A stretch of DNA of 64,000 bases from an uncultured Bacteroidales bacterium (GCA_902782245.1 CACZMI010000003.1:1-64000), one strand, 5' to 3'. Positions 25,932 to 35,362 are shown, counted from the first letter of the stretch. The notes: generated by a model not told the origin, from the sequence alone. Program-made: numbers and translations.

Positions 25932-26786
25932 TTATTTAATGCTTAAAAGTAATTCACGAATGATTTTGCAGGCCGCAGCGGTAGATGCTCCGGTCTGGTC
26001 ATAAGGCGGACATAATTCATTAACGTCCAGGCCCACAATATTAGAGCCGATGCAAACGGTCTTGAGTGCCTCAAACAGCTGCATGAAAGTAACACCACCG
26101 TACTCAGGAGTACCTGTGCCGGGGAATACCGACGGATCCATAACATCCAGGTCGATGGTGAAATATACAGGCTTACCTGCCAATCCGGAAACAGTTTCTG
26201 CAAGTCCGTCAAAGTTGAAGGGATGCAGGTCAGTGTGACCGGCACGTGCCCACTGCCACTCAGCGCGCTCGCCTGAGCGGATTCCGAACTGGTGGATGCG
26301 GCCGTCGCCCACAAGGTCGTGGCAGCGACGCAGAACGCATGCATGTGAGAGTTTTACATCCAGATAGTCGTCACGCAGGTCTGTGTGAGCGTCAAAATGG
26401 ATGATATGAATGTCAGGATACTTTTTGAATACCTCACGGAAGGCACCCAGGGTTACCAGATGCTCACCTCCTATCATGAAGGGAATCTTGCCGTCCTTAA
26501 GTATCGTGGCGGTACGCTCCGATATCTGGTCAAGAGCCTTATCGGCACTGCCTATGCAGAGCTCTATATCGCCGCTGTCAAATACGCTGATGTCCTCCAG
26601 GTCGCGGTCCAGCCAGGGGCTGTAGGTCTCCAGGCCGAATGACTCGCTGCGGATGGCGTGCGGGGCAAACCTTGTGCCCGGGCGGAATGACGTGGTGGAG
26701 TCAAACGGTGCACCAAAGAGCACTATGCGGGCATCCTTATAATCGGCATCGCAGCCTATGAATGTCTCAACGTTCCTCTGCAGCAT
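25932..26786 (-). CDS. speB: Agmatinase
   Basis: A 284-residue ureohydrolase converting agmatine to putrescine and urea. Binuclear Mn ligands are visible in MIGGEHLVTLG, IIHFDAHTDLRDDYLDVKLS (HxDAHxD) and YFTIDLDVMDPSVFPGTGTP (DxDxxDP), with GLDVNELCPPYD near the end. It lies between spermidine synthase and carboxynorspermidine synthase. Together with the arginine decarboxylase it completes arginine to putrescine by a two-step route. Many Bacteroidetes instead use agmatine deiminase and N-carbamoylputrescine amidase. Confidence 0.92.
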   Translation of the reverse strand: MLQRNVETFIGCDADYKDARIVLFGAPFDSTTSFRPGTRFAPHAIRSESFGLETYSPWLDRDLEDISVFDSGDIELCIGSADKALDQISERTATILKDGKIPFMIGGEHLVTLGAFREVFKKYPDIHIIHFDAHTDLRDDYLDVKLSHACVLRRCHDLVGDGRIHQFGIRSGERAEWQWARAGHTDLHPFNFDGLAETVSGLAGKPVYFTIDLDVMDPSVFPGTGTPEYGGVTFMQLFEALKTVCIGSNIVGLDVNELCPPYDQTGASTAAACKIIRELLLSIK

Positions 26787-26789
26787 AAC

Positions 26790-27653
26790 TCAGTCCTTTA
26801 TCTGTTCCACATCGGCCAGCATGCGCTCTACGTATGCAGGCAGGGCAAAACAGCCCTTGTGGAGGTTTGTTGTGTAATAGTTGGTCTTGATACCCAGCTT
26901 GTTCCATGCATCGGCATCCAGATCAAGCACGGGGCGGTACTTCTTGGATGCGAATCCAAAGAGCCAGTAACCTGAAGGGTATGTGGGTATGTGGGCCTGA
27001 TATACGCGGCTTATGGGGAACCTGTTCACGATACGCATGTGCGCCTTCTGGGTCTCCAGGCGGTCCTCCTCATAGAAGGGGCTCTGATGCTGGTTTACCA
27101 TGATGCCATCGGCCTTGAGCGCCTTGTAGCAGCTGCCGTAGAACTCACGGGTAAGCAGGCTCTCGCCCGGGCCGTAGAATCCGGCCGAGTCAACCACGAT
27201 CACGTCATATTCATTCTCGATATGGCGGATGTAACGCAGGGCATTCTCGGTGTATATGGTCACGCGCGGGTCATCCAGTGACTCAGCCATCTCGGGGAAA
27301 TACTCACGGCAGGCCTGAACCACGCCCTCATTTATCTCAATCAGGTCAATCTGCTGGATTGACTTGTATTTGAGGAGCTCGCGTACCACGCCTCCGTCAC
27401 CCGAACCGAACACCAGAATCTTCTGGGCTGTAGGATGAACGGCCATAGGTATGTGTGACAGCATCTCATCGTAGATGAACTCATCTCTTTGGGTAAAGAT
27501 GATGTAGCCGTCAACAGCCAGGAACCGGCCAAACTCGGGTGACTCAAAGATATCAACCCTACCCAGGTCATTCTCGGCGGTGTAAAGGTGCTTGTCAACC
27601 TTTACCGAGAACTTTACGTTTGGAGTATGAAACTCAGAAAACCAAAATTCCAT
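26790..27653 (-). CDS. speE: Spermidine synthase (polyamine aminopropyltransferase)
   Basis: A 287-residue aminopropyltransferase with the decarboxy-SAM fold: DVFESPEFGRFLAVDG-like N-terminal strands, ILVFGSGDGGVVRELLKYKS (GxGxG), the acidic pocket IDLIEINEGVVQACREYFPE and the catalytic-loop segment YDVIVVDSAGFYGPGESLLT. It needs decarboxylated SAM from SpeD, which is not encoded in this window. The gene lies 12 bases after arginine decarboxylase and 3 bases before speB. Given the neighbouring carboxyspermidine route, its role may be redundant or its amine acceptor may differ. Confidence 0.88.
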   Translation of the reverse strand: MEFWFSEFHTPNVKFSVKVDKHLYTAENDLGRVDIFESPEFGRFLAVDGYIIFTQRDEFIYDEMLSHIPMAVHPTAQKILVFGSGDGGVVRELLKYKSIQQIDLIEINEGVVQACREYFPEMAESLDDPRVTIYTENALRYIRHIENEYDVIVVDSAGFYGPGESLLTREFYGSCYKALKADGIMVNQHQSPFYEEDRLETQKAHMRIVNRFPISRVYQAHIPTYPSGYWLFGFASKKYRPVLDLDADAWNKLGIKTNYYTTNLHKGCFALPAYVERMLADVEQIKD

Positions 27654-27665
27654 TGCCCTGAAGAA

Positions 27666-29123
27666 TCAATATGTTGTACTTTCCTTAATCACATTAAGAC
27701 GCTCTACCTTCTCATCCTCGGGACCTGTCAGCTGGCAGCCCTTCTCCTTTGCGTAGAGTATGTAGTCGATGATTTCCTGCGTGATGCGCTCACCCGGGGC
27801 CAGGATAGGAATTCCGGGAGGATAGCACATGACGAATTCCGTACATATACGTCCGTTGGTCTCACGGATGGGAATCATCTCCTCCTTGGGAGCGTAGAAA
27901 GCCTCCTGCGGAGTCATGACCACCGACGGATTGATGTACTCATGATCGAACAGACCGGTACGGTCCTTACAGTAACGGCGCTTAACGTCAACCAGCGCGC
28001 TCACCAGACGCTCGACCTCACGCATGCGGTCACCTATCGATATGTATGCCAGTACGTTACCCATATCACCAAGTTCCAGCTGGATGTCATACTCATCACG
28101 CAGTAGGTCATAAACCTCAATGCCTGCCAGGCCGATGTCCAGGGTGTAAACGGTAAGTTTTGTGGGGTCGAAATCAAACACGCTATCACCGTTTATCAGC
28201 TCCTTGCCGTAAGCGTAGTAGCCGCCAATCTTGTTGATCTCGGTGCGGGCGTAATTGGCAATGCGCATAACCTCCCTGAACAGCTCCTTGCCGCGCAGAG
28301 CCAGGTTACGGCGTGATATGTCAAGACTTGAAATAAGCAGATACGATGCGCTTGTGGTCTGCGTAAGGTTTATCACCTGACGCACATAACCGGCGCTGAC
28401 ATCGGGCCCGGTAAGCAGGAACGAACTCTGCGTAAGGCTTCCGCCCGATTTATGCATTGAGACCGATGACATATCGGCCCCGGCTGCCATGGCGGTAAGA
28501 GGCATATCCTCGCCAAAATAGAAATGGGTTCCGTGAGCCTCGTCCACCAGCACCAGCATTCCGTGTTCGTGAGCCAGCTCAACTATCTTCTTGAGGTTGG
28601 AGCAGATTCCGTAGTATGTGGGATTGTTCACCAGGATGGCCTTTGCCTCGGGGTTCTCCTCGATGGCGCGCTCCACCTGCGATATCTTCATACCCAAGGC
28701 TATACCCAGACGGCTGTCGGTATCGGGATTTACATAGATGGGAGTTGCGCCGTTCACAACCAGGGCGTTGATGACGCTGCGGTGCACGTTTCGCGGCAGG
28801 ATGATCTTCTCGCCGCTCTTGCAGGCAGTCAGCACCATAGTCTGTACGGCCGATGTCGTACCGCCCACCATCAGGAATGCGTGTGCGGCGCCGAATGCCT
28901 CGGCGGCCAGTTCTTCGGCCTCCTTGATTACTGAAATGGGGTGACAGAGATTGTCCAGGGGTTTCATTGAGTTAACATCCAACTCAACGCACTGCTTTCC
29001 CAGCAGAGCAACAAGTTCGGGGTTTCCCCTACCTCTTTTGTGACCGGGTACATCAAACGGTACCACTCTGTTCCTGCGGAACTCCTGCAGAGCCTCATAA
29101 ACGGGAGCTTTTCGCTGATCCAT
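27666..29123 (-). CDS. speA: Arginine decarboxylase, aspartate-aminotransferase fold
   Basis: A 485-residue PLP enzyme of the Orn/Lys/Arg decarboxylase group, in the compact form like Bacillus SpeA, without the N-terminal wing domain. It opens with PFDVPGHKRGRGNP. The PLP region has ILVNNPTYYGICSNLKKIVE, VLVDEAHGTHFYFGEDMP and the lysine in SVSMHKSGGSLTQSSFLLTG; the C-terminal domain has CYPPGIPILAPGERIT. Arginine specificity is inferred from the downstream agmatinase. It is the first gene of the operon, behind a long structured leader. Confidence 0.88.
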   Translation of the reverse strand: MDQRKAPVYEALQEFRRNRVVPFDVPGHKRGRGNPELVALLGKQCVELDVNSMKPLDNLCHPISVIKEAEELAAEAFGAAHAFLMVGGTTSAVQTMVLTACKSGEKIILPRNVHRSVINALVVNGATPIYVNPDTDSRLGIALGMKISQVERAIEENPEAKAILVNNPTYYGICSNLKKIVELAHEHGMLVLVDEAHGTHFYFGEDMPLTAMAAGADMSSVSMHKSGGSLTQSSFLLTGPDVSAGYVRQVINLTQTTSASYLLISSLDISRRNLALRGKELFREVMRIANYARTEINKIGGYYAYGKELINGDSVFDFDPTKLTVYTLDIGLAGIEVYDLLRDEYDIQLELGDMGNVLAYISIGDRMREVERLVSALVDVKRRYCKDRTGLFDHEYINPSVVMTPQEAFYAPKEEMIPIRETNGRICTEFVMCYPPGIPILAPGERITQEIIDYILYAKEKGCQLTGPEDEKVERLNVIKESTTY

Positions 29124-29447
29124 CTACTCAAAAACGTTTTAAAAGTTCAACCATCCAGCCTTTTTCCTGACCCTCAGCGTGAGGGGACAAAAAAAAGACA
29201 TAAACAATAAAACCTCTCTTGTTTACGTCTTCGGTACGCGGGCAGTAATGCCTTTTGTACTTTCAAATCAGAGTCTATATAGTAAACAAATACTTTTACT
29301 ACTCTTCTTATTGACCGTTTTCCAAGTCGGGCGGTTATAAAGTAACCAACTTTAAAAAAAGGGGTACGTTACCGTACACAATGTGCGTTATGCGCACAAC
29401 TCAATAATAGGAAAACTCTGATTCAATCCATTCTGCTTTCCTGACCG
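29124..29447 (-). promoter_or_regulatory. Structured leader of the polyamine operon
   Basis: About 320 nt separate the TACCTTTG element from the decarboxylase ATG. On the minus strand it contains small hairpins (GTGCGcataaCGCAC, then GTACGgtaaCGTAC) and, near its 3' end, an intrinsic terminator. No convincing leader ORF is seen. The layout (promoter, structured RNA, terminator, gene) is that of an attenuator or riboswitch. I do not match it to a known class, and a separate small RNA ending at the terminator is the alternative. Confidence 0.5.
29188..29230 (-). terminator. Intrinsic terminator inside the speA leader
   Basis: Minus strand: a 12-bp stem (AGACGTAAACAA at 29230-29219 with TTGTTTATGTCT at 29207-29196, one G-T pair), an 11-nt loop, and an eight-T tract. 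It ends 65 bases before the decarboxylase ATG. Confidence 0.75.
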
Positions 29448-29455
29448 CAAAGGTA
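29448..29455 (-). promoter_or_regulatory. Putative -7 element of the polyamine operon
   Basis: Minus-strand TACCTTTG matches TAnnTTTG; an A/T-rich stretch lies upstream. It is the only good match between the palindrome at 29515 and the gene. Confidence 0.5.
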
Positions 29456-29514
29456 CTGCTTTTTTATTACCCCCCAACCTAATTAATACAAAATTTGCAA
29501 ACCCCGGCTCATTT

Positions 29515-29657
29515 CGCCAAAGTGTCCCACAAGCACCCCCGCGAGAATACGCTCTAACGCGGGTCAGCGTGGGACACACCCCCTAAAATGGGGGCATGTC
29601 CCACACCAACCCGCCCCACAAGCTCCCTGGGGCCGATGAGTGTGGGACACTTTGGCG
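29515..29657. repeat. Nested palindromic element
   Basis: A 143-bp element with perfect 17-bp terminal arms (CGCCAAAGTGTCCCACA at 29515-29531, complement at 29641-29657). Inside is a second inverted repeat, GTGGGACA/TGTCCCAC (about 29569-29603), around CCCCC/GGGGG. GTCCCAC or its complement appears four times. It contains no open frame of note. It looks like a non-autonomous mobile element or a large structured RNA between tRNA-Pro and the polyamine operon. Confidence 0.6.
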
Positions 29658-29713
29658 GAATTTACCGAATCCTTTCATCCCGACAGGGACAGTATCAAAT
29701 CCAGGAACAGATA

Positions 29714-29752
29714 CAAAAAAAGAAACAGTAACTAGTTGAGCTACTGTTTCTT
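29714..29752 (-). terminator. tRNA-Pro terminator
   Basis: Minus strand AGAAACAGTA (29751-29742) pairs with TACTGTTTCT (29730-29721), followed by a T-rich run. It starts 5 bases after the tRNA 3' end. Confidence 0.8.
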
Positions 29753-29756
29753 ACGT

Positions 29757-29830
29757 CGGGATGAAAGGATTCGAACCTTCGACCACCTGGTCCCAAACCA
29801 GGCATTCTAACCGGACTGAACTACATCCCG
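29757..29830 (-). tRNA. tRNA-Pro (anticodon TGG)
   Basis: A 74-nt cloverleaf with acceptor arms CGGGATG/CATCCCG, a D-loop AGTCCGGTTAGA, anticodon stem CCTGG/CCAGG around TTTGGGA (anticodon TGG) and a T arm GGTTCGAATCC. CCA is not encoded. A terminator follows directly, so it is transcribed alone. Confidence 0.95.
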
Positions 29831-29893
29831 TGAGCCTCTCTAACCTGAAAAGCGGTGCAAAAGTACGCTTTTAAGTCAGAATCAGCAAATTTT

Positions 29894-31081
29894 TTATTTC
29901 AGAATCTCGTAAGCCTTGAAGCATTTAACCAGCTTCTCGGTCGCGATGTCAATCTGCTCCTTGGTGTGGGTAGCCATGAGTGAGAAGCGGATCAGGGTAT
30001 CCTCGGGGGCGCAGGCCGGCGGGATGACCGGATTCACGAACACACCCTCCTCAAACAGCATCTTGGTGATAAAGAATGTCTTGTAGAAATCCCTTATATA
30101 AAGCGGAATGATGGGGGTCGATGTGTTACCGATCTCAAATCCCAACTGACGGAAGTTGTTAAGAGCGTAGTTGGTAAGGTCCCAAAGATGAGCAATACGC
30201 TCGGGCTCGTTCTTCATAATCTGCAGTGCGGCACGTGCGGCTGCGGTTGCTGCCGGAGTGTTGCTGGCGCTGAAAATGTATGAGCGTGAGTGGTGACGCA
30301 CCCAGTTGATTATGGAGGCATCGGCCGCAATGAAACCGCCGATGGCAGCCAGCGACTTGCTGAACGTGCCCATGATGATATCCACCTGATCGGTAAGGCC
30401 GAAATGGTTGCAGACGCCGCGTCCGTGGTCACCCATAACACCCAGTCCGTGAGCCTCGTCCACCATTATGGCGCAGTTGTATTTGTCCTTGAGTGCTACG
30501 ATTCCGGGCAGGTCGGCCAGATCACCCTCCATGCTGAACACGCCGTCCACCACTACCAGTTTGAGTGAATCGGGCTCACAGCGCTGCAGGGTCTTCTCAA
30601 GCGATGCCATATCGTTATGCTTGAACTTGAGCGGCTTGGCAAATGAGAGGCGTCGGCCGTCCACAATCGACGCGTGGTCCAGGTCATCACACACCACATA
30701 ATCATCACGCCCCATCAGGCATGAGATGGTACCCAGATTGGTCTGGAATCCGGTGCTGAATATCATGGCATCCTCCTTGCCCACGAATTCGGCAAGTTCG
30801 GCCTCAAAATCCTTGTGCAGGTCAAGTGTACCGTTCAGGTAACGTGAACCGGCGCAACCGGTACCGTATTTCTTTGCAGCCTCTACTGCAGCCTCAATTA
30901 CTTTTGGATGATTGGTCAGTCCCAGATAAGAGTTGGAACCGAACATCAGGACCTTGCGTCCCTCCATGATAACCTCCGTATCCTGCTGGCTTGAGATACA
31001 CCTGTGATACGGATATATGCCCTGTGCCTTACCCTCCTGCGGGAGAGTATATTGTGCACATCTTTCGCTAAGTTTGCTCAT
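29894..31081 (-). CDS. spt: Serine palmitoyltransferase (alpha-oxoamine synthase)
   Basis: A 395-residue PLP enzyme of the alpha-oxoamine synthase family: GTGCAGSRYLNGTLDLHKDF, VVCDDLDHASIVDGRRLSFA, MVDEAHGLGVMGDHGRGVCN and the PLP lysine in IMGTFSKSLAAIGGFIA. The family also includes KBL and BioF, but the N-terminus (GIYPYHRCISSQQDTEVIM) and the lineage fit bacterial serine palmitoyltransferase, the first step of sphingolipid synthesis. A divergent diacylglycerol-kinase-like gene supports a lipid role. A glycine acetyltransferase function is less likely. Confidence 0.82.
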   Translation of the reverse strand: MSKLSERCAQYTLPQEGKAQGIYPYHRCISSQQDTEVIMEGRKVLMFGSNSYLGLTNHPKVIEAAVEAAKKYGTGCAGSRYLNGTLDLHKDFEAELAEFVGKEDAMIFSTGFQTNLGTISCLMGRDDYVVCDDLDHASIVDGRRLSFAKPLKFKHNDMASLEKTLQRCEPDSLKLVVVDGVFSMEGDLADLPGIVALKDKYNCAIMVDEAHGLGVMGDHGRGVCNHFGLTDQVDIIMGTFSKSLAAIGGFIAADASIINWVRHHSRSYIFSASNTPAATAAARAALQIMKNEPERIAHLWDLTNYALNNFRQLGFEIGNTSTPIIPLYIRDFYKTFFITKMLFEEGVFVNPVIPPACAPEDTLIRFSLMATHTKEQIDIATEKLVKCFKAYEILK

Positions 31082-31164
31082 AACGGCGCAAAATTAGTCA
31101 TTTTGCCGATTGCTGCAATCTTTTTCGCTATCTTCGCATCGCTATTTATAATTATGCTGAATTC

Positions 31165-32064
31165 ATGAATCCCAAGAGGAAAATAGTATTCGTTTACAAC
31201 CCTATTTCCGGGACCCACAGGCTTATTCCTGTCATTCCGATTATAGAGCGTTTTGTAAACCGCGACCTCTATGATTTCAGCATAGTCTCCACGCAGTATC
31301 GCGGACACGCCACAGAACTGGCCCGTCAGTTTGCCGCACAGAATTACGACGCCGTTATAGCCGTAGGAGGCGACGGAACAGTCAACGAAGTTGGCCGCGG
31401 ACTGATTGAAACAAACACCGCTTTGGGCATAATCCCATGCGGTTCGGGCAATGGTCTGGCACGTCATTTAGGAATCCCCATGGACCCCTTCAAGGCAGTA
31501 AAATGGCTTGACAAATCCATCTTCTCTGAAATCGATTACGGAATGATTGAGGACCACCCATTCTTCTGCACCTGCGGAGTCGGGTTCGATGCCAAAGTAA
31601 CCGATACGTTCTCAAAAGCCGGAACCCGCGGAGTGCTCACCTACATGGAGAGTATTCTCAGGGAGATTGCAACCTACAAGGACAAGACCTACAAGCTCTC
31701 ATTTGACAACTCAAGCGAGACATTTGACTGTTTCATAGTAACCTGCGCCAATGCTGACCAGTGGGGCAACAATGCCTTCATCGCACCCACAGCATCCATG
31801 CAGGACGGTCTGATGGACGTAGTCGTAATACATCCGTTCACACCCCTGGATGCACCGCTCATGGCCTTCCAACTGTTCAACAAAATGATTGACCGCAACC
31901 CTAAGGTGACGGTTCGCAAGTGCTCCGAAATGACAATAACGCGTGACTCCCAAGGCCCCGCCCACTACGACGGCGAGCCCGTAACCCTAGGTAAGGAAAT
32001 CCATGTAAAGATGATCAAGGGAGGTCTTAAAGTACTCATCCCCGACAAGCGCTGCAGGATCTAG
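31165..32064 (+). CDS. Diacylglycerol/sphingosine kinase-like lipid kinase
   Basis: A 299-residue DAGK-catalytic-domain protein. It opens KIVFVYNPISGTHRLIPVIP, and the nucleotide site is AVIAVGGDGTVNEVGRGLIE (GGDGT) followed by GIIPCGSGNGLARHLGIPMD. The C-terminal beta domain includes TCANADQWGNNAFIAPTASM. It phosphorylates a lipid hydroxyl; diacylglycerol, ceramide or sphingoid base are possible. It is divergent from serine palmitoyltransferase with 83 bases between, which favours a sphingolipid link. Its stop overlaps the convergent methyltransferase gene by 4 bases. Confidence 0.85.
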   Translation: MNPKRKIVFVYNPISGTHRLIPVIPIIERFVNRDLYDFSIVSTQYRGHATELARQFAAQNYDAVIAVGGDGTVNEVGRGLIETNTALGIIPCGSGNGLARHLGIPMDPFKAVKWLDKSIFSEIDYGMIEDHPFFCTCGVGFDAKVTDTFSKAGTRGVLTYMESILREIATYKDKTYKLSFDNSSETFDCFIVTCANADQWGNNAFIAPTASMQDGLMDVVVIHPFTPLDAPLMAFQLFNKMIDRNPKVTVRKCSEMTITRDSQGPAHYDGEPVTLGKEIHVKMIKGGLKVLIPDKRCRI

Positions 32065-32765
32065 TATTTTAGGTAAAAATCCCTTACAAGTTCAATGTAG
32101 TCCGATGTCTCTTTCCCATCGGATCCGCAAATAGCCAGAACGTCCTTTCTGAGTTCCGAATACCCCAAACCGTACGCAAGCAATGAACGCTTGGGCTGCT
32201 TGCCCGGAGCGGTTATGACATCGGTCTCATGATAAAGGTTAAGGCCAAACGTCTGTGCGCATCTGGTAAAATCGCCCGCCGCATCAAACGGGAGCACTAC
32301 ACACAGCAGTCCGTCCGGCGCCAGCAGAGCGGCTGAGCATCGGGCCAGAGTCTCGTAACTGAGGGAATCGTTATGACGGGCTGTATTCCGGCCCTCATCG
32401 GGACAGCGCAGAGAGTCACGGAAGTAAGGAGGATTGCAGACGATACGGTCAAACCTGAATTCTGCGGTGAAATGGGCAAAATCCGCGCATTGAACAGAAA
32501 TCCGGTCCTTCCATGGGGAATTCGCCGCATTTCCGGATGCCTGCTGTGCGGCCTGTGGATCTATTTCGACCGCCGTTACGCTTGCGGCGCCGCGTTGAGC
32601 CGCCATGATTGCCACCAGTCCGGTGCCGCATCCCACATCCAGCACGGTTTTCCCCCATTCCATCGGAAACCACGCACCCAGCAGGACCCCATCGGTCCCC
32701 ACCTTCATGGAGCAACGGTCCTGTTCTATCCTGAAACGTTTGAAATCAAAGTACTGATTGGACAT
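32061..32765 (-). CDS. trmN6: tRNA1(Val) A37 N6-methyltransferase
   Basis: A 234-residue SAM-dependent methyltransferase. The ATG at 32765 (MSNQYFDFKRFRIEQDRCSM) gives the family's usual start; an ATG 21 codons upstream adds an unconserved stretch. Motif I is VLDVGCGTGLVAIMAAQRGA. The catalytic NPPY is in IVCNPPYFRDSLRCPDEGRN, followed by ARHNDSLSYETLA. It modifies A37 of tRNA-Val. The gene is convergent with the lipid kinase. Confidence 0.88.
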   Translation of the reverse strand: MSNQYFDFKRFRIEQDRCSMKVGTDGVLLGAWFPMEWGKTVLDVGCGTGLVAIMAAQRGAASVTAVEIDPQAAQQASGNAANSPWKDRISVQCADFAHFTAEFRFDRIVCNPPYFRDSLRCPDEGRNTARHNDSLSYETLARCSAALLAPDGLLCVVLPFDAAGDFTRCAQTFGLNLYHETDVITAPGKQPKRSLLAYGLGYSELRKDVLAICGSDGKETSDYIELVRDFYLKY

Positions 32766-32856
32766 AGCGGATGGCGTTTTACACTGCAAAATTACTTTTT
32801 TTGTTTTATTCACCCCTTTTGACAGCACAAATAGCTGTTACGTGCGCGCAATTATC

Positions 32857-32864
32857 TAAATTTG
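32857..32864 (+). promoter_or_regulatory. Putative -7 element of lon
   Basis: TAAATTTG matches TAnnTTTG and lies 22 bases before the ATG at 32887. No canonical -33 box or CIRCE-type repeat is seen. Confidence 0.45.
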
Positions 32865-32886
32865 CAGATTATTTGCAGAATGATTT

Positions 32887-35358
32887 ATGTGGACGAAGAA
32901 AAAATCTGAAGAATCTTTTGACGAGTCGAATCCGGCATTCTCAATGATTGCCGATTTTGACGGTAATGAGAACGGGCTTTTTGACTCCCAGCTGGATGAG
33001 GTGGTACCCGTGCTTCCGCTCAGGAACATGGTGCTGTTCCCCACTGTGGTCATGCCCGTAACCGTAGGCCGCAAATCGTCACTGAAACTAATACAAAACG
33101 CATCAGCCGATGGCAGACAGATTGCCGTCTTTTGCCAGAAAGACCCTGACATTGAAGAACCCGACCTGAATGACCTGTATTCAGTAGGCGTGCTGGCCAA
33201 GGTGATACGCATATTCGATATGCCGGACCAGACCACTACGGTTGTCCTGCAGGGAATGCAGAGAATCAAGCTCAAGCACATAGTGGATTTTGACCCATAC
33301 CTGATGGGTGTAGCCGAACTCTTCCCCGAGGTTCTGCCCCCTACCCGCAGCAAGGAGTTCAAAGCGATAGTTGATTCATGCAAGGATGCCGCAATCAAAT
33401 ACGTCAAGTTATCTGAAAACGTTCAACCCGATGCAGCATTCGCCCTCAAGAACATATCCAACGGCCTGTTCCTGATAAACTTCATCTGCGCCAACCTGCC
33501 GTTCGACATCAAGGATAAGGCACGTCTGCTGCGTGAGGGCACCTGCTCGAGCCGCGCCCTGACACTGCTCTCGCTGCTTAACCGCGAGATACAGCTGGCC
33601 GAGCTCAAGATGAGCATCCAGCGCCGCACCCATGAGGACATTGACAAGCAGCAGAAAGAGTATTTCCTGCAGCAGGAGCTCAAGAATATTCAGGATGAAC
33701 TGGGCGGAAGCGTCCAGGACCAGGATATTGAGGAGATGCGCCTCAAGGCCAACCAGAAAAAATGGAGCGACGATGTACGCAAGATCTTTGACAAGGAGTT
33801 GCTCAAGCTGGAGCGGACCAACTCCCAGTCACCTGACTATAACGTACAGCTTTCATACCTGCAGACCGTTCTGAGTCTGCCATGGGGAGAGTACACCAAG
33901 GATAACCTTGACATGAACAACGCCCGTAAGGCCCTTGACAAGGACCACTACGGACTGGAGAAGGTCAAGGAGCGTATCCTGGAACATCTGGCAGTCATGA
34001 AATTGCGCGGTGATTTCAAGTCACCCATACTGTGCCTTTACGGCCCTCCCGGAGTAGGTAAAACATCTCTGGGTCTCTCTATCGCCAACGCCCTCAAGCG
34101 CAAATACGTACGCATATCACTGGGCGGTCTGCACGATGAGGCCGAAATCCGCGGACACCGCAAGACATACATAGGCGCCATGCCCGGACGTATCATCAAG
34201 GGTCTGGCCAAGGCCGGTTCATCCAACCCCGTCTTCATACTCGATGAGATTGACAAGGTAAGCCAGATGACCAACCAGGGTGATCCCTCATCGGCCCTGC
34301 TTGAGGTGCTTGACCCGGAGCAGAACAACGCCTTCCATGACAACTATCTGGATATAGACTATGACCTGTCAAAGGTTATGTTCATAGCCACCGCCAATAA
34401 CCTGAATACCATACCCGCTCCCCTGCTGGACCGTATGGAGATAATTGAGGTAAGCGGTTATATCACCGAAGAGAAGATTGAGATTGCCCGCCGCCACCTC
34501 ATTCCCAAGGAGATGGAGGCCAACGGTCTCAAGAAAGGCTCACTGGCCATCACCAAGCCTGCCATTGAGTCTGTCATAGAAAACTACACCCGTGAATCGG
34601 GCGTACGTGAACTGGAAAAGAAGATAGGCAAGATATGCCGCAAGGCAGCCTGCCGTTATGCCGATAACGCCGATCAGGCCAAAATGACGGTGAAACCGGC
34701 CGATCTCAAGGAACTGCTGGGCACCAAACCCTACTCCCGCGACAAGTATCAGGGCAATGAATACGCCGGTGTGGTAACCGGACTTGCCTGGACAGCCGTA
34801 GGCGGTGAGATACTCTTTGTGGAGACCAGCCTGAGCCGCGGCAAGGAGGGAAAGCTGACCCTTACAGGTAACCTTGGCGACGTGATGAAGGAGTCGGCCA
34901 TGCTTGCAATGGAGTACATACGATCGCACGCAGGCCTGCTCAGCCTTGATCCCGCCGTATTCAACTCATGGAACGTACATATCCACGTACCCGAGGGTGC
35001 CATTCCCAAGGACGGCCCGTCAGCAGGTATCACCATGGCAACGTCAATTGCATCGGCCTTTACACAGCGTAAGGTCCGCGCAAACCTGGCCATGACCGGT
35101 GAGATAACGCTGCGCGGCAAGGTTCTGCCCGTAGGCGGTATCCGCGAGAAAATCCTGGCCGCCAAACGCGCCGGCATAACCGATATCATACTGTGCGCCG
35201 AGAACCGTCGCGACATTGAGGAGATTCCTGCCGAGTACCTGAAAGGATTGGAATTCCACTACGTCAGTGAGATAAGTGAAGTATGGAACATTGCGCTGCT
35301 TGACGAGAAGGTAAGTAACGCACAGGAAATAGTCCCTATTACAGAACCCCAAAAGTAA
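32887..35358 (+). CDS. lon: ATP-dependent protease Lon
   Basis: An 823-residue Lon: N-terminal substrate-binding domain ([20 protein letters not shown]), central coiled region ([20 protein letters not shown]), AAA+ domain with Walker A GPPGVGKT (G386 onward) and [12 protein letters not shown], and C-terminal serine-lysine protease domain with catalytic S712 in [11 protein letters not shown] and a lysine about 43 residues later in [11 protein letters not shown]. It is full length. It degrades misfolded and regulatory proteins in the cytoplasm. The tgt gene starts 4 bases after its stop. Confidence 0.96.
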   Translation: MWTKKKSEESFDESNPAFSMIADFDGNENGLFDSQLDEVVPVLPLRNMVLFPTVVMPVTVGRKSSLKLIQNASADGRQIAVFCQKDPDIEEPDLNDLYSVGVLAKVIRIFDMPDQTTTVVLQGMQRIKLKHIVDFDPYLMGVAELFPEVLPPTRSKEFKAIVDSCKDAAIKYVKLSENVQPDAAFALKNISNGLFLINFICANLPFDIKDKARLLREGTCSSRALTLLSLLNREIQLAELKMSIQRRTHEDIDKQQKEYFLQQELKNIQDELGGSVQDQDIEEMRLKANQKKWSDDVRKIFDKELLKLERTNSQSPDYNVQLSYLQTVLSLPWGEYTKDNLDMNNARKALDKDHYGLEKVKERILEHLAVMKLRGDFKSPILCLYGPPGVGKTSLGLSIANALKRKYVRISLGGLHDEAEIRGHRKTYIGAMPGRIIKGLAKAGSSNPVFILDEIDKVSQMTNQGDPSSALLEVLDPEQNNAFHDNYLDIDYDLSKVMFIATANNLNTIPAPLLDRMEIIEVSGYITEEKIEIARRHLIPKEMEANGLKKGSLAITKPAIESVIENYTRESGVRELEKKIGKICRKAACRYADNADQAKMTVKPADLKELLGTKPYSRDKYQGNEYAGVVTGLAWTAVGGEILFVETSLSRGKEGKLTLTGNLGDVMKESAMLAMEYIRSHAGLLSLDPAVFNSWNVHIHVPEGAIPKDGPSAGITMATSIASAFTQRKVRANLAMTGEITLRGKVLPVGGIREKILAAKRAGITDIILCAENRRDIEEIPAEYLKGLEFHYVSEISEVWNIALLDEKVSNAQEIVPITEPQK

Positions 35359-35362
35359 AGCC

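Noticed and set aside
29388..29579. Short open frame between the speA promoter and the nested palindrome
   Set aside because: It spans the promoter element and the palindrome arm, has no plausible translation start and its composition is not protein-like.
29757..29830. tRNA-Pro as the attachment site of a neighbouring element
   Set aside because: No second copy of the tRNA 3' end is seen within the window and no integrase lies next to it.
32373..32822. Open frame on the plus strand opposite trmN6
   Set aside because: It is antisense to a clear methyltransferase with catalytic motifs and has no family resemblance of its own.
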